Source: an uncultured Erysipelotrichaceae bacterium
Lineage (GTDB): Bacteria > Bacillota_I > Bacilli_A > RFN20 > CAG-826
Length of the DNA stretch: 22,522 nucleotides
Direction of reading: 5' to 3'
Assembly: GCA_902799855.1 (NCBI GenBank)
Contig: CADCCA010000011.1
Coordinates: forward strand, 1 to 22,522
Positions 15,636 through 22,352 of the stretch are shown here, in pieces. The position numbers and the translations under genes are program-made. A model generated the notes under the pieces. It was not told the origin of the DNA and made no database searches. It saw only the letters and a program-made list of their open reading frames with translations. Position 1 is the stretch's first letter; each line of letters opens with the position of its first letter.

Positions 15636-16934
15636 ATGATTAACTTAGAAAAGTACAACAATGAACCAGAATTTAAAGCGGCCCTGAAGGAAATGTTCTC
15701 TTCTTTAGACCCATCTGTTTTAAATAATCCAAGATACGCTTCTATTTTAGAAAAGATTGTGGAACCAGATAGAGTCATCACTTTTGATGTGGAATGGGTT
15801 GATGATAATGGTAATAAACAAACTAACAAAGGATATCGCGTTCAATTCAATAATGTGAATGGTGTTTATAAAGGTGGTCTTAGATTCCATCCTTCCGTTA
15901 ATTTGTCCATTTTAAAATTCTTAGGCTTTGAACAAATCTTTAAAAACTATTTAACCACCTTACCAATGGGTGGCGCGAAAGGTGGCTCTGACTTTGATCC
16001 AAAAGGTAAAAGCGATGCTGAAGTCATTAGATTCTGTGATGCCTTTATGAAACAGTTATATCCATATATCGGTGTTGATTTAGATGTTCCCGCTGGTGAT
16101 ATCGGTGTGGGAGGTCGTGAAATCAGAGCGATGTATGAATCTTATAAGAAGTATTCTAAGAAAAATGATTGTTCCTTAACTGGCAAACCACTCGATTTAG
16201 GCGGTTCTTTATGCCGTACCGAGGCAACTGGCTATGGAGTCACTTATTTCGCCTTAGAAGCCCTAAAAACCTACAAAAACACCGACTTAAGAAATAAACA
16301 AGTCATCGTCTCCGGTAGTGGTAACGTTGCTCTTTACTGTTTAAAGAAGGTCACAGAACTCGGTGGTAAGGTCATCGCTATGAACGATAGTAGTAACGCC
16401 ATCTATGTTCCTAATGGCATTGATTTTGAAACATTAAGAGCCCTTAAAGAAGATAGAAGAGGCAGAATTAAAGAATATAAAGATCTCGTAAAAGATGAAG
16501 TCGTAGTGATGCCATCTAAAGATATTTGGAAAGTTAAATGTGATATTGCCTTCCCATGCGCTACTCAATTTGAATTAGATGAAAATGACGCGAAGCAATT
16601 AAAAGAAAATGGTTGTATTGGTGTATTTGAAGGTGCGAATATGCCGTGTACTTTAGAAGCCGCTAATTACTTTATTAAGAATAAAATCATTTATTCTCCT
16701 GGCAAAGCCAGTAACGCTGGTGGTGTGGCAGTTTCAGGACTAGAAATCGAACAAAACAAAAAAGGTGAGAAATGGTCCTTTGAAGAAGTCGATAATCGCT
16801 TAAAAGGCATTATGGCAACGATCTTCAATAACATCTATAAAACCGCTAAAGATTTAAACGATGAATATAATCTAGTGAAAGGTGCAAATAATTACGCATT
16901 CATTGGCATTGCTGAAAAGATGCTTAATAGATAA
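15636..16934 (+). CDS. gdhA: NADP-type glutamate dehydrogenase
   Basis: This 432-aa hexameric-type enzyme reduces 2-oxoglutarate plus NH4+ to glutamate. The catalytic region reads GGLRFHP and PMGGAKGGSDFDPKGKS (Lys115 in GGAKGG); the Rossmann motif SGSGNVALY starts near residue 226, and SNAGGVAVSGLE closes the active-site face. Length and motifs match the small NADP-dependent anabolic class; cofactor choice is inferred from family resemblance. It starts 13 bases after glmS behind AAGGAG, and is the last gene of the pyrG run. With GSIII in the same operon it gives a GDH-GS assimilation route; no glutamate synthase is seen in the window. Confidence 0.95.
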   Translation: MINLEKYNNEPEFKAALKEMFSSLDPSVLNNPRYASILEKIVEPDRVITFDVEWVDDNGNKQTNKGYRVQFNNVNGVYKGGLRFHPSVNLSILKFLGFEQIFKNYLTTLPMGGAKGGSDFDPKGKSDAEVIRFCDAFMKQLYPYIGVDLDVPAGDIGVGGREIRAMYESYKKYSKKNDCSLTGKPLDLGGSLCRTEATGYGVTYFALEALKTYKNTDLRNKQVIVSGSGNVALYCLKKVTELGGKVIAMNDSSNAIYVPNGIDFETLRALKEDRRGRIKEYKDLVKDEVVVMPSKDIWKVKCDIAFPCATQFELDENDAKQLKENGCIGVFEGANMPCTLEAANYFIKNKIIYSPGKASNAGGVAVSGLEIEQNKKGEKWSFEEVDNRLKGIMATIFNNIYKTAKDLNDEYNLVKGANNYAFIGIAEKMLNR

Positions 16935-16946
16935 TTGTCAAAATAA

Positions 16947-16969
16947 AACCCCCAGCAAAGCTGGAGGTT
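16947..16969 (-). terminator. Convergent terminator between gdhA and the lipoprotein gene
   Basis: AACCCCCAGC (16947-16956) pairs with GCTGGAGGTT (16960-16969) around an AAA loop, with one mismatch. On the minus strand the hairpin is followed by TTTTATTTT, a good intrinsic terminator for the lipoprotein gene. On the plus strand the trailing T-run is weak, so gdhA termination may be less efficient. Confidence 0.8.
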
Positions 16970-16991
16970 AGTGCTAATTATTAGAAATAAA

Positions 16992-17798
16992 TTAGAATGT
17001 GTATGAGAATTCGTTAGCAGATGTCATGCTGAGTGACATGCTTGAGCCATTTTGATTTGCGCTCATCTTCACGCCAACAACTGTAGATTGAACTAAGCCA
17101 TCTTTATAAACACTCTTTAATTTTGTGTAAGTAATTGGATAATTTCCAATCTTAATGCTAAATGGTTCACTTAAACCGATTTCGAAGTTACCTGTTTCAA
17201 CTTCACCAGCAATTTTAATCTTGGATTCCATTTTTTTGATGAGGCCTAAAACTTCATCGGAGTCAGCATAATCTGAGAGACTTTCAGTCGCAGCAGCATA
17301 AGCTGTATCGCTATCATCATAGTTCCAAGAATAGATGCTATAAGAGGCTGTTTCAAAATAGTTAGCGATTTGTTCAACATCGACTTCTTCGCCAGTCATT
17401 TCGCCACCAGTACTAGATGTAATCACAAATTCACCATCTTTTTCTTCTGCTTTAACAGAGACTTTTTCGGTGATTTTTTCTTTCCCAACTTCCATGCTGG
17501 CATCGAGTTTGATGTCGACAGTCTTATTTGGAACGTCGACAGTAATTATGCCTTCCGCTTTTTCTTTCATGTTCACGGATTGGCCGTCCATCTTCATCTT
17601 TAAAGACATTTCAACTGTCGCTTTTTCAGTGACGACTTTCACTTTGCCGTCTTTTTCCGCTTTGACGGTTTCATTGATTTTAGCAGCGTCGCCTCTATTG
17701 TAGGCCACACCGTTTTTCACTAAACCTTCGCCGCTTCCGCACGCTGTTAATCCAGCTAAAGATAAGACTAATAAAGCACTTAATTTAAATTTTTTCAT
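16992..17798 (-). CDS. Predicted secreted lipoprotein, function unknown
   Basis: This 268-aa protein begins MKKFKLSALLVLSLAGLTACG, a classic lipoprotein signal: lysines, a hydrophobic stretch, and a lipobox LTAC with Cys20 to be lipidated after signal peptidase II cleavage. The mature part is rich in Lys, Glu, Val and Ser, with alternating polar/hydrophobic stretches that suggest beta strands (for example VEMSLKMKMDGQSVNMKEKAEG). I recognise no family; a lipid-shielding beta-rich fold is a guess. It is monocistronic with its own promoter (17833-17860) and terminator. AAAGGGAGC precedes the ATG. Nothing links it to the nitrogen genes. Confidence 0.85.
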   Translation of the reverse strand: MKKFKLSALLVLSLAGLTACGSGEGLVKNGVAYNRGDAAKINETVKAEKDGKVKVVTEKATVEMSLKMKMDGQSVNMKEKAEGIITVDVPNKTVDIKLDASMEVGKEKITEKVSVKAEEKDGEFVITSSTGGEMTGEEVDVEQIANYFETASYSIYSWNYDDSDTAYAAATESLSDYADSDEVLGLIKKMESKIKIAGEVETGNFEIGLSEPFSIKIGNYPITYTKLKSVYKDGLVQSTVVGVKMSANQNGSSMSLSMTSANEFSYTF

Positions 17799-17832
17799 AA
17801 TGCTCCCTTTCTTTATTAAACAACTGTCTTTT

Positions 17833-17860
17833 ATTATAAAGATAAAAGAAGAAACTTCAA
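17833..17860 (-). promoter_or_regulatory. Promoter of the lipoprotein gene
   Basis: On the minus strand TTGAAG (17855-17860), a 16-base spacer and TATAAT (17833-17838) place the start near 17826, with the AAAGGGAGC ribosome-binding site and ATG following. Confidence 0.55.
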
Positions 17861-17975
17861 CATAAACTATGTAAACATGTCCATATTTATTTACGACAAT
17901 TAAAAATATTTAACGCTTACATATTTATTATAAACTAGTTATAAAAGTTAAAATGTTGACATAAGTAAATAGAAG

Positions 17976-18037
17976 TTTACACGATTTGTGTTGCCAAACA
18001 CATGCAATTAATAATAATATAAAGGCACTTGTGTAAA
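17976..18037 (+). promoter_or_regulatory. Promoter and inverted repeats before the HTH-glmM gene
   Basis: A promoter is suggested by TTGCCA (17991-17996), 18 bases, and TAATAT (18015-18020). The -35 lies within a small palindrome GTGTT-N4-AACAC (17988-18001). A second perfect pair, TTTACAC (17976-17982) and GTGTAAA (18031-18037), brackets the promoter. These would be reasonable operators for an autoregulating HTH protein, but that is inference. A consensus TTGACA at 17956-17961 has no good -10 partner. The GGAG ribosome-binding site is at 18038-18041. Confidence 0.4.
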
Positions 18038-18050
18038 GGAGATTACAATT

Positions 18051-19691
18051 ATGACAATTGGTGAGAAAATTGTTCACCTTCGTATTGTTAACAACATTTC
18101 CCAAGAAGAATTAGCGAAAAACCTCAAGGTTTCTAGACAATCTCTTTCTAAATGGGAAAATAACGATACATTACCCCCTTTAAATACTATTAAGGATTTA
18201 TGTCAAATCTTTAAAGTATCCGCCGATGAATTAATCGATGATAACATCGTTATCCATCGTGGTAAAAGAGTGGAACTTCCTGATGAAAACATCAAAACCA
18301 AATACTTTGGTACTGATGGCTTTAGAGGCGAAGCTAACGAACTCTTAAATTCAGATAAGGCCTATAAAATCGGCCGTTTCTTAGGTTGGTTCTATTCCAA
18401 TCCTAAATACAATATGCAAAAACCAGGCTATAGACCAAAGATCGTTATCGGTAAAGATACCAGACGTTCTTCCTATATGCTTGAATACGCTGTGGCTGCT
18501 GGTGCAGCTGCCAGTGGCGCGGATGTCGAATTACTGCACGTCACAACCACTCCATCAGTCTCTTACATAGTAAGACAAGACTGCTTTGACTGTGGTGTCA
18601 TGATTACCGCTAGCCATAACCCATTCTATGACAATGGTATTAAAGTCATTAATTCTAATGGTGAGAAGTTAGAAGATGGTGTGGCCTATTTAGCAGAAGC
18701 TTATTTAGATGGAGACTTCAAAACCTTAGGTTTAGAAGGTGAAGAAGATTTACCATTTGCTAAACGCGGTGATATCGGCACAATTAACGACTATTCCTCA
18801 GGTAGAAATAGATATATCGGTTACTTAATTTCTTTAGCGAGACATTCCATGAAGAAATTAAGAGTGGGCTTAGATGCCGCTAATGGTGCTTCTTGGATGA
18901 TTGCAAGAAGCGTCTTTGAAGCTTTAGGCGCACAAGTCTTTATTATTAATAACCATCCAGATGGTTTAAACATTAACTTCAACGCTGGTTCCACCCACAT
19001 TGAAAACTTCTGCAAATACGTTAAAGACAATAAATTAGATGTCGGCTTTGCCTTTGATGGTGATGCTGATAGATGTATCGCCGTTGATGAAAATGGTAAA
19101 GAAGTCGATGGTGATAAAATCATGTACTTACTCGCTTGCAAATTACAAAGCGAAGGTTCATTAGATAAAGACACAGTGGTTGCCACCATTATGTCCAACA
19201 GTGGCTTAGAAAAAGCCCTCAAGAATATCGGTGTCAAATTAGTGAGAACTAAAGTTGGCGATAGATTCGTCTTTGAAAGAATGATGAATGATGGCTATGT
19301 TTTAGGTGGCGAACAATCCGGTCACGTTATTATTAGAAAATATGCGACTACAGGCGATGGTGTTTTAACTGCCATCATGGTCACTGAAGAAATCTTAGAA
19401 AGAAAAGAATCTCTTTCTAAATTAGTAGCACCAGTTAAATTACTTCCACAAAAGACAAGAAACGTCAGAGTCACCGATAAAAACGCTGCCGTTGAAGATG
19501 AAGCTGTTAAAGCTAAATTCGATGAAGTCAATAAAGAAATCGGTGATAACGGCCGTGCCTTATTAAGACAATCCGGTACCGAACCAGTCATTCGTATTAT
19601 GGTCGAATATCCAACATTACAAGGTTGCGAAGAATATATCGATAAGATTTATAACGTCGTTAAGAAAAGAGGCTTTGTGATCGATGAATAA
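18051..19691 (+). CDS. glmM: Xre-type HTH fused to phosphoglucosamine mutase
   Basis: This 546-aa protein carries about 80 extra N-terminal residues compared with normal GlmM (about 450 aa). Residues 1-63 are a textbook Cro/C1 helix-turn-helix (SQEELAKNLKVSRQSLSKWE, then LPPLNTIKDLCQIF). From residue 84 a full phosphohexomutase follows: KYFGTDGFRG start, phosphoserine loop TASHNP (Ser188), metal loop DGDADR (336-341), sugar loop GGEQSGH (419-425) and phosphate loop RQSGTEP (506-512). These motifs specify GlcN-6-P to GlcN-1-P conversion. No Met occurs between the domains near 84, so no separate GlmM start exists. The first ATG has AAAGGAG nine bases upstream. The stop overlaps the next start by 8 bases. 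A DNA-binding, substrate-sensing enzyme is suggested, not shown. Confidence 0.93.
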   Translation: MTIGEKIVHLRIVNNISQEELAKNLKVSRQSLSKWENNDTLPPLNTIKDLCQIFKVSADELIDDNIVIHRGKRVELPDENIKTKYFGTDGFRGEANELLNSDKAYKIGRFLGWFYSNPKYNMQKPGYRPKIVIGKDTRRSSYMLEYAVAAGAAASGADVELLHVTTTPSVSYIVRQDCFDCGVMITASHNPFYDNGIKVINSNGEKLEDGVAYLAEAYLDGDFKTLGLEGEEDLPFAKRGDIGTINDYSSGRNRYIGYLISLARHSMKKLRVGLDAANGASWMIARSVFEALGAQVFIINNHPDGLNINFNAGSTHIENFCKYVKDNKLDVGFAFDGDADRCIAVDENGKEVDGDKIMYLLACKLQSEGSLDKDTVVATIMSNSGLEKALKNIGVKLVRTKVGDRFVFERMMNDGYVLGGEQSGHVIIRKYATTGDGVLTAIMVTEEILERKESLSKLVAPVKLLPQKTRNVRVTDKNAAVEDEAVKAKFDEVNKEIGDNGRALLRQSGTEPVIRIMVEYPTLQGCEEYIDKIYNVVKKRGFVIDE

Positions 19692-20358
19692 AAAAGCGGT
19701 TTTAACAAAGGACTTGTTCAATATTGAAGAACCTTCCTATATGAAGGAATTCTTCGATAAATATGAATATCCTTGGCAAATGCTTCCTCATATTAAGGAA
19801 TTAATAAATGAATTATTAGAAAAAGGTATCCCAGGCTATACCCTTCTTAAAGAAGGTGTCTTAGTGGGTGAAGGCGTGAGCATCGCTCCAACAGCGACCA
19901 TCATTCCTCCCGCCATTATCGGTAGCCATACCGAAATTAGACCAGGCGCTTTTATCAGAGGCAATCTCATCTGTGGAGAAAACTGTGTTTTAGGTAATTC
20001 TTCAGAATTCAAAAACGCCATTCTCTTATACCATGTGCAAGTCCCACATTATAACTATGTTGGTGACTCCATTTTAGGTAACTACGCTCATATGGGTGCG
20101 GGCTCAATTTGCTCTAACTTAAAAAGCGATGGTAAAAATATCGTTATCCATGGTGATACCGATATTGAATCTGGTTTAAGAAAAATCGGCGCAATCCTTG
20201 GTGACTACGCTGATATCGGCTGTCAATCCGTTTTAAATCCAGGTACAGTTATTGGCCAACATACACAAGTGTATCCATTAAGTATGGTCCGTGGTGTTGT
20301 CCCAGAAAATAGCATTTATAAAGCAAAAGACAATATTGTCATTAAAGAAAAGAGGTAG
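19684..20358 (+). CDS. Left-handed beta-helix acetyltransferase (GlmU-C-like)
   Basis: This 224-aa protein has hexapeptide repeats over about residues 58-215 (for example APTATIIPPAIIG, EIRPGAFIRGN, GAILGDYADIGC). VPHYNYVGDSILG (120-132, His122) and GAGSICSNLKSDGK (138-151) resemble the acetyltransferase half of archaeal bifunctional sugar-1-phosphate enzymes and GlmU. No nucleotidyltransferase domain is present; the first 55 residues are a short helical segment. Given GlmM upstream (8-bp overlap) and NagB downstream, acetylation of GlcN-1-P to GlcNAc-1-P is the likely job, with a uridylyltransferase encoded elsewhere. Databases may label such proteins UDP-GlcNAc pyrophosphorylase, which the sequence does not support. 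Confidence 0.85.
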   Translation: MNKKAVLTKDLFNIEEPSYMKEFFDKYEYPWQMLPHIKELINELLEKGIPGYTLLKEGVLVGEGVSIAPTATIIPPAIIGSHTEIRPGAFIRGNLICGENCVLGNSSEFKNAILLYHVQVPHYNYVGDSILGNYAHMGAGSICSNLKSDGKNIVIHGDTDIESGLRKIGAILGDYADIGCQSVLNPGTVIGQHTQVYPLSMVRGVVPENSIYKAKDNIVIKEKR

Positions 20359-20366
20359 AAGGAAAA

Positions 20367-21089
20367 ATGAAAGTTGTCGTCGGTAGTAATGAAGAAATCA
20401 GCAAATTAATTGCTGAAGAATTTATCAAACAAGTACAAAAGAAACCAAACAGTGTCTTAGGTTTAGCCACTGGTACATCCCCAATTGATGTCTACGCTAA
20501 TATGATTAAGGCTAATAAAGAAGGTCGTGTCTCATTCAAAGATGTTGTCACATTCAACCTTGATGAATACATTGGCTTAGAAGGCACACATGATCAATCA
20601 TATCGTTATTTCATGAATAAATATTTATTCGATGGATTAGATATCGATAAAGCTCGCACACACGTGTTAAAAGGTGTTGGTGACTATTTAGCTTATGCTA
20701 ATCAATACGATGCTGAAATCGCTTCCTTTGGTGGAATTGATCTTCAAATCTTAGGTATTGGTAGTGATGGTCACATCGCTTTCAATGAACCAGGAACACC
20801 ATTTGATTCCTTAACTCACGTTGCGGAATTAACTGAACAAACAATTAGAGATAATTCCCGTTTATTCAATGATATTTCTGAAGTCCCAACTAAAGCAGTT
20901 ACCATGGGCTTAAAGAGCATTATGAACGCCAGAAAGATCGTCTTAATTGCCACAGGTAAAAATAAAGCTCAAGCCATCTATAACTTACTTAAAGGTCCAA
21001 AGACCGAAGAAGTCCCATGCTCCATTCTTCAAGATCACCCAGATTGCACAATCTATGTGGATGAAGCAGCCTATAGTTTAGTCAAATAA
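20367..21089 (+). CDS. nagB: Glucosamine-6-phosphate deaminase
   Basis: This 240-aa enzyme interconverts glucosamine-6-P with fructose-6-P and ammonia. GLATGTSPIDVY binds the phosphate; NLDEYIGL holds the catalytic aspartate (Asp66), and LGIGSDGHIAFNEPG holds Asp134, His136 and Glu141. The length matches the short Gram-positive NagB. The gene starts 8 bases after the acetyltransferase behind AGAAGGA, and a strong terminator follows. In one operon with GlmM it sits at the GlcN-6-P branch point: GlmM commits it to cell wall, NagB returns it to glycolysis and frees NH3. No nagA is in the window. Confidence 0.96.
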   Translation: MKVVVGSNEEISKLIAEEFIKQVQKKPNSVLGLATGTSPIDVYANMIKANKEGRVSFKDVVTFNLDEYIGLEGTHDQSYRYFMNKYLFDGLDIDKARTHVLKGVGDYLAYANQYDAEIASFGGIDLQILGIGSDGHIAFNEPGTPFDSLTHVAELTEQTIRDNSRLFNDISEVPTKAVTMGLKSIMNARKIVLIATGKNKAQAIYNLLKGPKTEEVPCSILQDHPDCTIYVDEAAYSLVK

Positions 21090-21114
21090 TTAGCCTAAAT
21101 TTATAAAACGAAAG

Positions 21115-21137
21115 AAGTGGATTTTTCCACTTTTTTT
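21115..21137 (+). terminator. Intrinsic terminator after nagB
   Basis: AAGTGGA (21115-21121) pairs perfectly with TCCACTT (21126-21132) around TTTT, with five further T after the stem. This closes the glmM operon. Confidence 0.85.
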
Positions 21138-21169
21138 GTGCTCAAAACTACAAAAAATAGTGTTTTTTC

Positions 21170-21198
21170 TTACAAAAACCCCTAAAAAATGCGATAAT
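21170..21198 (+). promoter_or_regulatory. Promoter of the CarD-like gene
   Basis: TTACAA (21170-21175), a 17-base spacer and GATAAT (21193-21198) preceded by TGC (extended -10) place the start near 21205, only about five bases before the ATG at 21210. No Shine-Dalgarno is present, so the transcript is probably leaderless or nearly so. Confidence 0.55.
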
Positions 21199-21209
21199 AT
21201 ACGCGTAAT

Positions 21210-21701
21210 ATGTTCAAAATAAATGATTCGGTAATCCATTGTCGTGAAGGTCTCTCAACAATTGTTTCAACGAGCAATATGAACGGGAAAGATTATTTTC
21301 TTGTGAGTGTTAATCGTAATAGTGGAGAAACCATTTACGTACCCGTCGATACCGCTAGCAGCATCATCCGTCCTTTGATGAATAAAAAAGAAGCTGATGA
21401 ATTATTACTATATATTAAGAAGATTAAAAAAGAATTTAACACTAATACAAAACAAAGAAGAGATGCTTATAAGAAAATGCTTTCTTCTGGCAGTGTGAAA
21501 GAAATCGCCTATCTTTACCGTCAATTATATTTCTATGAAAAGATTGGTGGAGAAAACAATACTGAAATCAAACTTGGTCCAGTTGATATCGATATGTTAA
21601 GCTACGCACAAAACATGTTGATGGATGAATTCGCACTTACTTATAACGTCAAAAGAGAAGAAGTTAAAGACTTCATTGAAAAAAGAATTTCCAAATTATA
21701 A
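21210..21701 (+). CDS. CarD/CdnL-like RNA polymerase-binding regulator
   Basis: This 163-aa protein has the N-terminal Tudor-like RNAP-interaction domain of CarD, CdnL and Mfd (residues 1-57: MFKINDSVIHCREGLSTI, then YFLVSVN and ETIYVPVD), followed by a helical C-terminal domain (about 60-163) with many Lys, Glu and Arg. Family members bind the beta subunit and stabilise open complexes, often at rRNA promoters. The length is typical of CdnL. The start is chosen because the motif begins exactly there, although no ribosome-binding site is present. Its stop overlaps that of the convergent HAD gene by 6 bases. Confidence 0.88.
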   Translation: MFKINDSVIHCREGLSTIVSTSNMNGKDYFLVSVNRNSGETIYVPVDTASSIIRPLMNKKEADELLLYIKKIKKEFNTNTKQRRDAYKKMLSSGSVKEIAYLYRQLYFYEKIGGENNTEIKLGPVDIDMLSYAQNMLMDEFALTYNVKREEVKDFIEKRISKL

Positions 21702-22352
21702 GTTAACCCACTTTAATAAATAATTTCTTAATTCTTCAACTGTGCCAAAAGGTATGTCGTTAGGACATATTTTTTTAAGTTCGTCTTTATTGCGATACCC
21801 ATAACTGACAAGGTGATATTTTATCCCAGCGTTATCCGCGCTTTCCTTATCAACGTTAGTGTCACCAATATATAAACATTCTTCTTTATTAAGATTATTT
21901 TCTTTAACTATTTTATTAATAAGATATGGATCTGGTTTTTTAGGCTTATCAAAATATGAACCTTGGATAATATCGAATAGTCCAGGGAACTCTTTATTAA
22001 TCAATTTATTAACTAGGTCATCATCCTTATTTGAAACGACAGCAATCTTACATTTTCCCTTTAGTTCAGTGAGTAATTCTTTGATGCCTGGATACGGTTT
22101 TGTGTAGTCATCATAATGTTCCAAATAATAGGATTTAAAGGAATTGAAAACAGCTTGAATCTCGTTTTCAGTTAAGTTGTCAAAAATACAACGCCTAATC
22201 AAAACTTGCGTTCCATTTCCAATCGCTTTCCTGACGAAATCAATACCCATCTCGGCTAAATTATATGTTTTTAGCCCATGATTGACGGCATTTGTTAAAT
22301 CTTGAAGTGTATCTAAAATTGTACCATCGAGGTCAAAAATAACAGTTTTCAT
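21696..22352 (-). CDS. HAD-superfamily phosphatase (Gph-like)
   Basis: This 218-aa protein has all four HAD motifs: I, FDLDGTILD (Asp7 nucleophile, Asp9 acid/base); II, VVSNK; III, the lysine in KPKKPDP; IV, GDTNVDKESADNAG. The helical cap between motifs I and II (about residues 15-80) is the C1 type of phosphoglycolate phosphatases and beta-phosphoglucomutases. The substrate cannot be told from sequence; a phosphoglycolate or sugar phosphatase is typical. Its ATG overlaps the sirtuin stop by one base (TAATG), so the two are translationally coupled. It ends tail to tail with the CarD-like gene. Confidence 0.9.
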   Translation of the reverse strand: MKTVIFDLDGTILDTLQDLTNAVNHGLKTYNLAEMGIDFVRKAIGNGTQVLIRRCIFDNLTENEIQAVFNSFKSYYLEHYDDYTKPYPGIKELLTELKGKCKIAVVSNKDDDLVNKLINKEFPGLFDIIQGSYFDKPKKPDPYLINKIVKENNLNKEECLYIGDTNVDKESADNAGIKYHLVSYGYRNKDELKKICPNDIPFGTVEELRNYLLKWVNL

